Part shown: positions 51,849 to 59,985 of the stretch, piece by piece
How positions within the stretch are numbered: position 1 is the stretch's first letter
Layout: each line of letters begins with the position of its first letter
Source of the DNA: Neobacillus piezotolerans
GTDB taxonomy: Bacteria; Bacillota; Bacilli; Bacillales; Cytobacillaceae
Reading direction: 5' to 3'
Assembly: GCF_003362805.1 (NCBI RefSeq)
Contig: NZ_QNQT01000007.1
Location: forward strand, 168,057-232,056
DNA length: 64,000 nt
Notes under the pieces: model-generated
Databases searched by the model: none
What the model saw: the letters and a program-made list of their open reading frames with translations, nothing else
What the model was told of the DNA's origin: nothing
Position numbers and translations under genes: made by a program

Positions 51849-52667
51849 TTAATACTTTTCATCCTCATCATGGTTCGGCGACTCTTGTCCGCCAGTTGTG
51901 TGCTTGCCTTTGTCGTTGGAGTAGCCTAGTCCCCCTGATTTTTCCGATTCAAAGGAATCGTCACTCGCTGACATATCCACCGATTCGGACGACACGGAAG
52001 AGTTGCCATATCCATACTCCGTGTTCTCGTTGTGAACCGAGGTTACATCTGAACCGGTCGTTTCATAAGTCGCGTCCATTCCGGTGTCGTTAAAGGAGTC
52101 GGTACCTCCTCCAAGCCCGGTTGAACCGGTCAATGCACCGGACGCCTTGCCAAGGTAAGTTTCAGACATACCTGAATTCATTGTGCTGTCAGTTGTTGAC
52201 GAAGTACCCGATCCCGTTGGAGCGGCTGCCTTCAATTCAGAGCCCGCTTCAGCCACCTTTGAACCGATTTGTTTCACTTCGCCCTTAAAGCCCATGACCG
52301 TGTCGAGGGCATCTTTTGAAATATCCTTCACTTCGGTAACCTTGCCGAACAGGTCGTTGTTCAGGCGGTCGTAGAGCTGCTGCGCGTCCGCGATTGCTTC
52401 CTTAAGGACGTTGGACGCCTGCTGGAACTGTGAAACCATCTGGTCTTTTACCTCAGTGGGGTTTTGCTTTACTTCCGTGAACATATTTTTAGAGGTGTTC
52501 TTAAGGTCAACGGCTGTATCCTTCAGGCTGTTGCGCGTCGAAGAATCGAGTAGGGTCAATACCCCTCCGATTACGCCGCCGATTACGATCCCTTTCAGCA
52601 ATTTGCTGTTTTTTTCATTTTCAGAGTAGCCATAGTTCTGGTTGTTTTGGTTTTCGTATTCGTTCAT
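51849..52667 (-). CDS. YtxH-like protein with low-complexity tail
   Basis: Protein of 272 residues. The first part is a YtxH-type domain: short polar N-terminus, one glycine-rich helix (LLKGIVIGGVIGGVLTLL, about residues 22-40), then a helical, charged coiled-coil region to about residue 150. From about residue 155 it becomes a Ser/Thr/Gly/Asp-rich low-complexity region. Its N-terminal part is similar to that of the 60839-61279 protein (WKSMILGALAGGAISLM), so the two are paralogues. YtxH proteins are general-stress-linked in Bacillus; the function is not known. Start ATG 52667 follows GGAGG by 8 bases. Confidence 0.75.
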   Translation of the reverse strand: MNEYENQNNQNYGYSENEKNSKLLKGIVIGGVIGGVLTLLDSSTRNSLKDTAVDLKNTSKNMFTEVKQNPTEVKDQMVSQFQQASNVLKEAIADAQQLYDRLNNDLFGKVTEVKDISKDALDTVMGFKGEVKQIGSKVAEAGSELKAAAPTGSGTSSTTDSTMNSGMSETYLGKASGALTGSTGLGGGTDSFNDTGMDATYETTGSDVTSVHNENTEYGYGNSSVSSESVDMSASDDSFESEKSGGLGYSNDKGKHTTGGQESPNHDEDEKY

Positions 52668-52833
52668 TGCCAATTCCTCCTTAATTCATTTAAAAGTAAA
52701 GTTTCGCCTGTTTGTGTATTTCCCGGTATAGTACTTGCCTAAACAAGGAAACGATGGATTTCCAGGATATACAATTGTTTGAAGCTACCATTTCCTTTGG
52801 GCTTTACGGTGAATTGAAGCACATTATCTCAAA

Positions 52834-52877
52834 TAAAAAAGGCCACTCCGGTTACCCGAAATAGCCTTTAAAAAAAT
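52834..52877 (-). terminator. Rho-independent terminator of the YfkD-like gene
   Basis: On the minus strand AAAGGCTATTTCGG pairs with CCGGAGTGGCCTTT (one bulge), followed by TTTTTATT. Confidence 0.78.
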
Positions 52878-52880
52878 ATT

Positions 52881-53675
52881 TCACCTCGGCCTTTCACTTG
52901 CCGCGAAGCTAAAGGAAACATAGTCCTGGATCGGAATCCATGCGCCAATTCCCTGGGAAGTGACATTTTTGATCACCAGCGATTTTTTATTGCCCTTCAG
53001 GACGAGGTACACTTCGCCGTAGGTGATTTTCCCCTTTTCATTGATGGCTGGGGCGTAGGCGTATAGATAGCCAAGCCGCTTTCTTGGGATATTGTAGATT
53101 TGGTCCTTCTTAGTGCCAAGGCCAATGACGGTTTCAAAAGCAAGCGGCAAGTTTGTTTTGCCGGCCGCTTTGATCAGCATCATTTTTTTCACTTCATCTG
53201 CGTTCGGTACTTTCGCCGTCAGCCCGCCATTGATGACCTTCTGCGCTTCCTGGACGTAATGGATTTGATAGGGCTTCTCCCCGCCGCGGTTGTCGTAATA
53301 ATTTGTGTTGATCCGCTGGTATTCCCAATTTGGCGATGTTTCCGCCGATTCATAATTGAGCGGCCACTGGCCAAGATAGATGATGGCCTTGTAACCGAGT
53401 GCAAACGGCGTCGTGCTGATTGACGTCTCGTTCAGCATCCTAATTAAATTAGGGTTTTCAATTTTCACCCTTGAAGACTGAATAAGGTTTTTTGCAAGGT
53501 CGCTTGGCTGGAGGAGCGGCTCATCCTGGTTAGGGTTTGGGTAGGTGTTTTCTTTCGTAATATTCATAACCCCTTCCGGAATCAGCTTTTTCTGCGGCGC
53601 CTTTTCGGCTTCAGCCGGCGAAATGAGAGAGAGTGCCAATGTAAACATGATGAAAATGCCAAGTTTTTTTCCCAC
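52881..53675 (-). CDS. yfkD: YfkD-like secreted protein
   Basis: Exported protein of 264 residues, the usual length of B. subtilis YfkD. The GTG at 53675 is the start (AAAGGAG 10 bases before it) and gives a normal signal peptide (KKLGIFIMFTLALSLISPAEAEK). The mature part has family-like segments PNPNQDEPLLQPSDLAKNLIQSS, TPFALGYKAIIYLGQWPLNYES and VNGGLTAKVPNADEVKKMMLIKAAG. Function unknown. It lies next to YczE-like and YfkE-like genes, an arrangement that recalls the yfk region. Confidence 0.8.
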   Translation of the reverse strand: MGKKLGIFIMFTLALSLISPAEAEKAPQKKLIPEGVMNITKENTYPNPNQDEPLLQPSDLAKNLIQSSRVKIENPNLIRMLNETSISTTPFALGYKAIIYLGQWPLNYESAETSPNWEYQRINTNYYDNRGGEKPYQIHYVQEAQKVINGGLTAKVPNADEVKKMMLIKAAGKTNLPLAFETVIGLGTKKDQIYNIPRKRLGYLYAYAPAINEKGKITYGEVYLVLKGNKKSLVIKNVTSQGIGAWIPIQDYVSFSFAASERPR

Positions 53676-53740
53676 TAAAAAAGAACTCCTTTCACAAAGG
53701 TGCATGTGTTTGCACTTATTGTTTTCGGAGTTCGTCGATA

Positions 53741-54376
53741 TTATCCAATTTCCGGGTTTTTTTCAGTCGAAGTAATCAGCTTGTTTAGCAACTTTTCAAA
53801 CGTCGGGAAGAAAAGCTGGATGACCGGGCCAATTGCGAACGTGATAATCAGCGTTCCGAGGCCGATCGGCCCTTTTAAAATCAGCGCCAGGAAAAGGGCA
53901 ATCAGTTCCCCAATTGTCTTCGCCGTCATGATGTTGACGTTCAGCCGCTTTTTGATTCCCATCATTAACGTATCAATTGGATTGAGCGGAAACTTTGGCT
54001 GCAGGTAAATCGCGGCGCCAATGCCAATCACAATGATGCCGCCAAGGAACATCGAAAGCTGTTCTATCAGCCCTGACGGTTCCCAGCCCCCCAAAAACAG
54101 GATCATCCATAAATCAATCAACGAGCCGATTGCTACAATAATACCAATCGCAAGAAATTCCGGCTTATTTTTATGAAGAAGTGCATTCACGAAAATCAGG
54201 AGGGCTCCGACAATCATTACCCAGCGCCCTATCGAGAGGCCAACCGTTTCCGTTAAAGCCACATTCAGCGCATCCCATGCCCCTGCCCCGAAGTCCGCGA
54301 CGATCGTCATGCAGATGCCGAACGTTAAAATGATCAATCCTATGAAAAAAAATAAGAAACGATAGAGTAACGCCAT
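53741..54376 (-). CDS. YczE/YitT-like membrane protein
   Basis: Integral membrane protein of 211 residues with five or six helices. YczE-type segments are visible: GICMTIVADFGAGAWDALNVALTETVGLSIGRWVMIVG and IYLQPKFPLNPIDTLMMGIKKRL. Proteins of this family (YczE in B. subtilis) are linked to surfactin production in some strains; the molecular role is unknown. ATG 54376 with AAAGGAG before it is used. It shares the intergenic region at 54377-54694 with a plus-strand small transcription unit. Confidence 0.8.
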   Translation of the reverse strand: MALLYRFLFFFIGLIILTFGICMTIVADFGAGAWDALNVALTETVGLSIGRWVMIVGALLIFVNALLHKNKPEFLAIGIIVAIGSLIDLWMILFLGGWEPSGLIEQLSMFLGGIIVIGIGAAIYLQPKFPLNPIDTLMMGIKKRLNVNIMTAKTIGELIALFLALILKGPIGLGTLIITFAIGPVIQLFFPTFEKLLNKLITSTEKNPEIG

Positions 54377-54420
54377 TTTTTTCTCCTTTAAAAAATAGTG
54401 AAAGAACAATATTCAGAATG

Positions 54421-54449
54421 TTTACAAAAATTAAATAATAGTGTATAAT
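54421..54449 (+). promoter_or_regulatory. Strong sigmaA-type promoter on the plus strand
   Basis: TTTACA (54421-54426), exactly 17 bases, TATAAT (54444-54449). Transcription would start near 54456 and end at the terminator at 54645-54679, making an RNA of about 220 bases. It is divergent from the YczE-like gene and convergent with the YfkE-like gene. Confidence 0.7.
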
Positions 54450-54529
54450 GACTATACTTTAATAAAAAGGAGGGCAGGATCAACTCGCTGGTAAACTTTC
54501 CATTAAAGGAGGCAGGGATACACTAATTT

Positions 54530-54631
54530 ATGATGACAGAGAATGATTTTACCATACTAAGCATGAAAGTTGGTGGTTGTCCCCGAAATAAAAGCGAATT
54601 GATTGCAGACCCTTATCGGCGAACAAACTGA
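54530..54631 (+). CDS. Possible 33-residue small protein in an independent transcript
   Basis: Within the RNA predicted from the 54421 promoter, an ATG-ATG pair at 54530/54533 opens a 33-residue frame: MTENDFTILSMKVGG, then CPRNKSELIADPYRRTN. It contains one Cys. AAAGGAGG lies at 54505-54512, 17 bases before the ATG, which is too far for normal initiation; another AAGGAGGG at 54476 lacks a good start. The RNA may therefore act as a regulatory RNA. The product, if any, is not recognised. Confidence 0.3.
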   Translation: MMTENDFTILSMKVGGCPRNKSELIADPYRRTN

Positions 54632-54644
54632 TATTCGGATAAGA

Positions 54645-54679
54645 AATGGCTCCAGGCATAGCGCCTTGAGCCATTTTTT
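54645..54679 (+). terminator. Rho-independent terminator of the small plus-strand unit
   Basis: AATGGCTC, 15-base loop, GAGCCATT, then TTTTTT on the plus strand. It lies just before the stop of the convergent YfkE-like gene. Confidence 0.82.
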
Positions 54680-54694
54680 GCTTGAGGAAATAAA

Positions 54695-55750
54695 TTAAAG
54701 CAGGAAGAAGCCGATTCCCATTATAATGTATGCCGCCAAAAGTGTCAGCCCTTCGAACCAGTTCGATTCCCCGTCGTTTGAAAGGATGACTATCAATAGA
54801 ACAGCCGATGACATCGCGACGAGTTCAGGGAGGCTGAATACAAGCGGCATCGCTTCATTGAAAAGAAGCGAAACTAGGACAAGGACCGGCGCGACGAACA
54901 TCGCGATTTGCAAAGTGGAGCCAATTGCGATTTCGACAGCAATGTCCATTTTATTTTTCCAGGAAAAAATGATTGCCGATGCGTGCTCGGCAGCATTCCC
55001 GACAATCGCGACGATAATAATCCCGATAAATAACTCGGTCCAGCCGAACGATTCGGCAACCGTTTCAAATGTATGCACCAGGTTTTCCGAAACATACGCC
55101 ACAGCTAGGGTGGCAAGCGCGAGGGTAAAGATTGCCCTCTTCTTGCTCCATTCAGGCTCTTCATGTTCTTCCGCTTCCCCGTTTTCCTTCTGGTACACCC
55201 CTCGGTGAGTAACGAGCTTAAAGAACAAGGCGGCCAAATAGAGCGCAATCAGAATGAGCGATATACCAACGCTCAAGGAAATGGTTTCCGTCATGTCCAT
55301 TTTCATTGAAAACACTTCAGGAATGACAAATGCCACAAGGATTGCAAAAACAAGCAGCCCTGAATTATGGCGCGCGTCATAGACGCTGAAGGTTTGCCGC
55401 TTGAACTTCAAACCACCGATAAAGAAGGACAGCCCTGCCACCAGAAGCAGGTTTCCAAGAACCGAACCCGTCAGTGAGGCCAGGACAACCCCCGTCAAAC
55501 CTTCCTTCAAAGCAAAAATGGAAATGATTAGTTCTACCGCGTTCCCGAATGTTGCATTCAAAAGGCCGCCTATCCGGGGCCCCGCAATGATGGCCAGGCT
55601 TTCTGTCGCCCTTCCCATATAGCTGGCCAGCGCGATAATCGTTAAACAATATATACCAAACATAATGGTGCTTGGCCAATGCAACAGGCTTCCAATGATG
55701 GACAACGGAACGCCGGCAAAAGTCATAATCATAAAAATCTTGTTTGCCAC
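54695..55750 (-). CDS. yfkE: Calcium/proton antiporter of the CaCA family (YfkE/ChaA-like)
   Basis: Membrane exchanger of 351 residues. The two alpha repeats carry the family motifs GGLLNATFGNAVELIISIFAL (about residues 60-80, with Asn/Glu cation ligands) and IGIIIVAIVGNAAEHASAI (about residues 225-245). Between them is an acidic loop (ENGEAEEHEEPEW). It should export Ca2+ using the proton gradient, as shown for B. subtilis YfkE. GTG 55750 with AGAGGGAA before it is the start. Confidence 0.9.
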   Translation of the reverse strand: MANKIFMIMTFAGVPLSIIGSLLHWPSTIMFGIYCLTIIALASYMGRATESLAIIAGPRIGGLLNATFGNAVELIISIFALKEGLTGVVLASLTGSVLGNLLLVAGLSFFIGGLKFKRQTFSVYDARHNSGLLVFAILVAFVIPEVFSMKMDMTETISLSVGISLILIALYLAALFFKLVTHRGVYQKENGEAEEHEEPEWSKKRAIFTLALATLAVAYVSENLVHTFETVAESFGWTELFIGIIIVAIVGNAAEHASAIIFSWKNKMDIAVEIAIGSTLQIAMFVAPVLVLVSLLFNEAMPLVFSLPELVAMSSAVLLIVILSNDGESNWFEGLTLLAAYIIMGIGFFLL

Positions 55751-55811
55751 TAAAATTCCCTCTCAATCTTAGTACAGATTCTAATTCTACCTTTACCCGC
55801 GTTACCTTCAT

Positions 55812-56204
55812 TTATTCCCTGTTGACGAGTTCGAATGTTTCCTTGATCTCAATGCTGTCCTTAACGGATTGGGCCATCGAACAATTCTTACCGACAAGCT
55901 CGAGCGCCTTTTGGATTTGCGATTCCTCTAACCCCCTGCCCGCAATGATGAAATGGAGATGGATGGTTTCAATTCTGTTTACCTTCTCCGGATTCCGTCC
56001 CACTTCGGTTTTGATTTGGATATCGTCAATATGCAGCCTCTTTTTCTCAAGAATTGTCCTAAGGATTCCGCCGCTGCATACGGCAACCGACGCCGCCATC
56101 AGCTGATATGGCCGGAAGCCCGCCTCCTCATTCCCCGACACATCAAGGCGCCCGTACGGCAGATCCGTGTAAAAGCCCACTTCTTTCATTTTAAAAATCA
56201 TCAT
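55812..56204 (-). CDS. OsmC/Ohr family protein
   Basis: Protein of about 130 residues of the OsmC family, thiol peroxidases that reduce organic hydroperoxides. The two conserved cysteines are present: AASVAVCSGGILRTIL (about residue 46) and VGKNCSMAQSV (about residue 108), after the N-terminal strand pair (VGFYTDLPYGRLDVSG). ATG 56204/56201 follow GAGGTGG; the upstream frame to 56231 lacks a Shine-Dalgarno. It lies about 60 bases upstream of the YfkE gene. Confidence 0.85.
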   Translation of the reverse strand: MMIFKMKEVGFYTDLPYGRLDVSGNEEAGFRPYQLMAASVAVCSGGILRTILEKKRLHIDDIQIKTEVGRNPEKVNRIETIHLHFIIAGRGLEESQIQKALELVGKNCSMAQSVKDSIEIKETFELVNRE

Positions 56205-56357
56205 TACCACCTCTTCTATTATTTTTGCCAAAGCATCTTGTTTTGAGCGTAACTCAAAACGTTTTCGCGGAAAAGTTTTTTACTCCTTCCTCTTGCAAAA
56301 AAGGGCATGAACGGCTACCATCAATTTTAATAATTCTAGCAAACTGAGGTTTTCATC

Positions 56358-57545
56358 ATGAAAAAAAATCCCGCTGCCCATTTTTGGATCCTAGTCAGCA
56401 CAGTCGGCATTTCCGGCATCTCCCAGGGCATGCTGCTCCCCCTTGTCGCGATTATTTTTGAACAAGATGGGCTCTCTTCATCCTTGAACGGGATGAATGC
56501 AACTGCCCTTTATATCGGAATATTGTTGGCTTCTCCATTTATGGAGGCGCCGCTTAGGAGGTTTGGATATAAGCCGATCATCCTTGCCGGGGGATTGACC
56601 GTCGCGGTGGCGCTCGCTTTGTTCCCTGTCTGGAAAGGTTTTTGGTTTTGGTTCATGCTGAGATTCCTGATTGGCATCGGCGACCATATGCTCCATTTTG
56701 GCGCGCAGACATGGATTACGGCAACTTCGCCGGAAAACAGGCGCGGCAGGAATGTGTCCGTGTACGGACTATTCTTCGGCATTGGCTTTGCAGTTGGGCC
56801 GCTATTGACACGGCTCGTCGAAATAAATGAAGCTCTTCCTTTCATTATTTCTTCGGTGCTGTCGGTAATCTCGTGGCTGTTCGTCTGGCTTCTGAAGAAT
56901 GATTCCCCTGAAATGGATGGAGCTGGTTCAGCCGGAACTTATTTGGGTACCTTTTCCCGTTTCGGGAAGGTTTTGAAAATAGCGTGGGTTTCACTGCTCC
57001 CCCCTCTTGGGTATGGTTTCCTCGAAGCCTCCTTGAATGGTAACTTTCCCGTTTTGGCTTTGCGGAATGGGCTGGATATTTCATCTGTTTCAATCATCCT
57101 GCCCGCATTCTCGATTGGCGGGATCCTCTTCCAGTTCCCGCTTGGGATTATGAGCGACAGGTTCGGAAGACGGAACGTCCTGATGGGGATTATGCTAAGC
57201 GGCTTTATATTTTTTATCGCCGCCGGTATTTTTCATAAAACGGCGCTTGGCCTTCTTATTTGCTTCTTTTTGGCCGGAATGGCGGTTGGCACCACATTCT
57301 CGCTCGGCATCAGCTATATGGCCGATTTGCTGCCGAAGCAGCTCCTGCCAGCCGGAAACCTGATGTGCGGGATATTCTTTAGCATCGGAAGTGTGACTGG
57401 GCCGTTTATCGGAGGTCTCGCAATCCAGTATACAGAAGGCGCGACGTTCTTTTATATGATCAGCGCTTTGCTGCTTATGATATTTGCCGCGCTTTACTTT
57501 TTCAAACAGCCGCGCCCTTTGGAAACAAGGCCAGCCGCGGGTTGA
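56358..57545 (+). CDS. yfkF: Major facilitator superfamily transporter (YfkF-like)
   Basis: Membrane transporter of 395 residues with 12 predicted helices. MFS motif A appears as GIMSDRFGRRNVLMGIMLSG (about residues 265-285), with a matching loop in the first half (LRRFGYKPIILAGG), and a central polar loop near residue 195. The substrate is unknown; drug or metabolite efflux is common. It is divergent from the OsmC gene and, in order, matches yfkF next to yfkE of B. subtilis. Confidence 0.85.
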   Translation: MKKNPAAHFWILVSTVGISGISQGMLLPLVAIIFEQDGLSSSLNGMNATALYIGILLASPFMEAPLRRFGYKPIILAGGLTVAVALALFPVWKGFWFWFMLRFLIGIGDHMLHFGAQTWITATSPENRRGRNVSVYGLFFGIGFAVGPLLTRLVEINEALPFIISSVLSVISWLFVWLLKNDSPEMDGAGSAGTYLGTFSRFGKVLKIAWVSLLPPLGYGFLEASLNGNFPVLALRNGLDISSVSIILPAFSIGGILFQFPLGIMSDRFGRRNVLMGIMLSGFIFFIAAGIFHKTALGLLICFFLAGMAVGTTFSLGISYMADLLPKQLLPAGNLMCGIFFSIGSVTGPFIGGLAIQYTEGATFFYMISALLLMIFAALYFFKQPRPLETRPAAG

Positions 57546-57599
57546 CAGGGTTTCACAGTATTCCGGGATATTTCCCTTTTCTTTACTTCAATCCTATGA

Positions 57600-57612
57600 T
57601 AGAATTATTCTA
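57600..57612 (+). promoter_or_regulatory. Candidate PerR/Fur-type operator upstream of zosA
   Basis: TAGAATTATTCTA is a perfect 6-1-6 palindrome that matches the PerR-box consensus (TTATAATNATTATAA) at most positions. It overlaps a plausible -10 (TAGAAT) about 110 bases before the ATPase start. B. subtilis zosA is in the PerR regulon, so peroxide control is expected; Fur or Zur cannot be excluded. Confidence 0.5.
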
Positions 57613-57722
57613 AATTAGAAAACAAAGTATTACGCTGCTATCGCTTGTCGGTGGCAGCTTTCGTCATTTTATATGGGTATTGATTATGATTCTTTTTCTC
57701 AATTAGAAGGAGGGAAACGAAA

Positions 57723-59636
57723 ATGGAAGCGGAAGCAAGAGTGAATGAGCGGGAAGGCATCCATGACTCTTTTTTACAAAAAATTCTCCCATATGCGGAA
57801 TTGATAGCCGCCGCAGTTAGCGGAATCCTGATTATTGCCGGATGGCTGCTTGGAAAAAATGGCCTTGAGGCAGCGAGTGTCATATCCTATCTGTTCGCGT
57901 TTGTGATCGGCGGTTTCGCAAAGGCGAAGGAAGGCATCGAAGCGACGATCGAGGATAAAGAACTGAATGTCGAAATGCTGATGGTGTTCGCGGCGATTGG
58001 TTCAGCCATCATCGGCTATTGGGCGGAAGGCGCGATTTTGATTTTCATCTTCGCTGTCAGCGGCGCACTTGAAACGTACACAATGAACAAGAGCCATAAG
58101 GAAATCTCTTCGCTGATGGAGCTTCAGCCCGAGGATGCGCTCCTGATTACAAGCGGGGGAGATCGGAAGGTGCGTGTATCCGAACTGGTTGTCGGTGATG
58201 CGATTTTAGTAAAACCGGGTGAGCGCGTTCCGGCGGACGGCATCATTGAAAAAGGTGAATCAAGCATCGATCAGGCCGCGATTACCGGTGAATCCATCCC
58301 TGTTGTAAAAGGTCTCCGTGATGAAGTATTTGCAGGTACGGTGAACCTGACAGGCGCGATAACCGTAAAAGTCTCAAAAGCGAGCAACGAAACTCTTTTC
58401 CATAAAATCATTCAGCTCGTCCAGTCCGCGCAGAGTGAAAAATCGCCTTCCCAGCTGTTCATTGAACGGTTTGAAGGAACATATGTAAAGGTTGTCCTCG
58501 CGGTTGTCGCGCTGATGATGGTTGTTCCGCACTTTGCTCTTGGATGGGGGTGGCAGGAGTCGTTCTACCGGGGAATGATCCTTTTGGTCGTAGCCTCGCC
58601 ATGCGCACTCGTAGCCTCGATCATGCCGGCGACACTTTCAGCGATTTCCAACGGAGCCCGGCACGGAATCCTTGTCAAAGGCGGCGTTCACTTGGAAAAC
58701 CTGAGCAATTTGAATGCGATCGCGTTCGACAAGACCGGTACTCTGACGAAAGGCAAACCCGAAGTGACTGAATTTATTATCGGGGAAGGTTTTTCCGAAA
58801 GTGACCTGCTCTGGAAAGCCGCTTCGGTTGAAAACCAATCCAATCATCCGCTCGCAAAGGCGATTGTAGCTTTTGCAAAAACACGCTTTGAAAAAAATAT
58901 GATTCAGCCTGATAAAATGGAAGATATGCCTGGTTGGGGCATTGCGGCCGAGATCGGCGGTGAGTCGTGGAAGATTGGCAAACCAGGGTTTATTGGCGAA
59001 GGGGCGGCTCAGCTAGGCGGCGAACTTGCTGAAAGGCTTGCGGCGGAAGGAAATACGCTAGTGTATATCAGTATAGATGGCGTTCCTGCCGGGATGCTGG
59101 CCCTGAAGGATGTTGTGCGAGAGAAAACGATGGCCGCGATTGGCGAGCTCGCGAACGAAGGAGTCTTTACGGTAATGCTGACGGGCGACAGCCAAACGAC
59201 CGCGAAGGCGATTGCGGCGGAGAGCGGAGTAGATGAGTATTTTGCGGAATGCCTGCCCGAGGAGAAGGTCGATAAGCTGAAAGGGCTCATGAAACGGTTT
59301 AACACTGTCGCTATGGTCGGAGACGGGATTAACGACGCGCCCGCACTCGCGACCGCGAACGTTGGGATTGCGATGGGAGAAGGAACGGATGTTGCGCTTG
59401 AAACTGCTGACATCGTCCTGATGAAAAATGACCTTCCAAAGATTGCGGAAGCGATTCGGCTATCGCGCCGGATGAACCGGATCATCAAGCAAAACGTTGT
59501 GTTTTCGATTTTGGTTATTATGGTTCTCATTGCCTCGAACTTCCTTCAGGTGCTCGATTTGCCATACGGGGTCATCGGCCACGAAGGGAGCACGATCTTG
59601 GTTATTTTGAATAGTTTGCGGCTTTTGAGGTCGTAG
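57723..59636 (+). CDS. zosA: P-type zinc-transporting ATPase, ZosA-like
   Basis: P1B-type ATPase of 637 residues, the same length as B. subtilis ZosA. There is no N-terminal metal-binding HMA domain. Key motifs: transmembrane metal site SPC at residues 292-294, phosphorylated Asp336 in DKTGTLTKG, TGES phosphatase motif in AAITGESIPV, HP-type motif SNHPLAKAI, and GDGINDAPALATANVGIAMG hinge. ZosA takes up zinc during peroxide stress. GGAGG at 57711-57715 precedes ATG 57723. A PerR-like box lies upstream and a strong terminator follows. Confidence 0.88.
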   Translation: MEAEARVNEREGIHDSFLQKILPYAELIAAAVSGILIIAGWLLGKNGLEAASVISYLFAFVIGGFAKAKEGIEATIEDKELNVEMLMVFAAIGSAIIGYWAEGAILIFIFAVSGALETYTMNKSHKEISSLMELQPEDALLITSGGDRKVRVSELVVGDAILVKPGERVPADGIIEKGESSIDQAAITGESIPVVKGLRDEVFAGTVNLTGAITVKVSKASNETLFHKIIQLVQSAQSEKSPSQLFIERFEGTYVKVVLAVVALMMVVPHFALGWGWQESFYRGMILLVVASPCALVASIMPATLSAISNGARHGILVKGGVHLENLSNLNAIAFDKTGTLTKGKPEVTEFIIGEGFSESDLLWKAASVENQSNHPLAKAIVAFAKTRFEKNMIQPDKMEDMPGWGIAAEIGGESWKIGKPGFIGEGAAQLGGELAERLAAEGNTLVYISIDGVPAGMLALKDVVREKTMAAIGELANEGVFTVMLTGDSQTTAKAIAAESGVDEYFAECLPEEKVDKLKGLMKRFNTVAMVGDGINDAPALATANVGIAMGEGTDVALETADIVLMKNDLPKIAEAIRLSRRMNRIIKQNVVFSILVIMVLIASNFLQVLDLPYGVIGHEGSTILVILNSLRLLRS

Positions 59637-59653
59637 ACTTGTGGTTTAGTTTG

Positions 59654-59692
59654 AAACAGCTGGCACTCTAATCGGTGCCGGCTGTTTTTTGT
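59654..59692 (+). terminator. Rho-independent terminator of zosA
   Basis: AACAGCTGGCAC, 8-base loop, GTGCCGGCTGTTTTTT. Confidence 0.85.
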
Positions 59693-59785
59693 GGTTTTAG
59701 GGGGGGTAACCTCTATGCTTGATGACTAGTTTTTTACCTATTAAATATAGCCAGCGCCTGATACCTGCTACTTATCGGAACGCTG

Positions 59786-59915
59786 GATAGTGAAAATTCA
59801 CTAGCCACCCACGGCCGTCCATTGGATTTCTCACTAGTTATCGCAGAAACTTCACTAGTGAGCGTCTGACACCTACTATTTTCCCGAAAAAATGATAGTG
59901 AATTTTCACTAGTAA
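59786..59915. repeat. Cluster of TTCACTAGTGAA-type palindromes
   Basis: Four related palindromes occur within 130 bases: TAGTGAAAATTCACTA (59788-59803), CTCACTAGTT (59830-59839), TTCACTAGTGAG (59851-59862) and ATAGTGAATTTTCACTAGT (59895-59913). They vary in spacer length but keep the TTCACTA/TAGTGAA arms. The rest of the 350-base gap (59637-59985) is non-coding. Confidence 0.7.
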
Positions 59916-59940
59916 ACTACAGCAACAACCCTGCCAAACT

Positions 59941-59980
59941 AAAAAGATGCCGCACCTTTTCAATGGCGCAGCATCTTTTC
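59941..59980 (-). terminator. Rho-independent terminator of the YfkH-like gene
   Basis: On the minus strand GATGCTGCGCC pairs with GGTGCGGCATC, followed by TTTTT. Confidence 0.82.
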
Positions 59981-59985
59981 AACTA

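Noticed and set aside
55377..55811. 144-codon minus-strand frame beside the YfkE gene
   Set aside because: It is another frame of the same strand overlapping the antiporter gene, which has full-length family motifs.
59786..59915. Palindrome cluster considered as a CRISPR array
   Set aside because: Only four short, variable copies with unequal gaps; no cas genes nearby.
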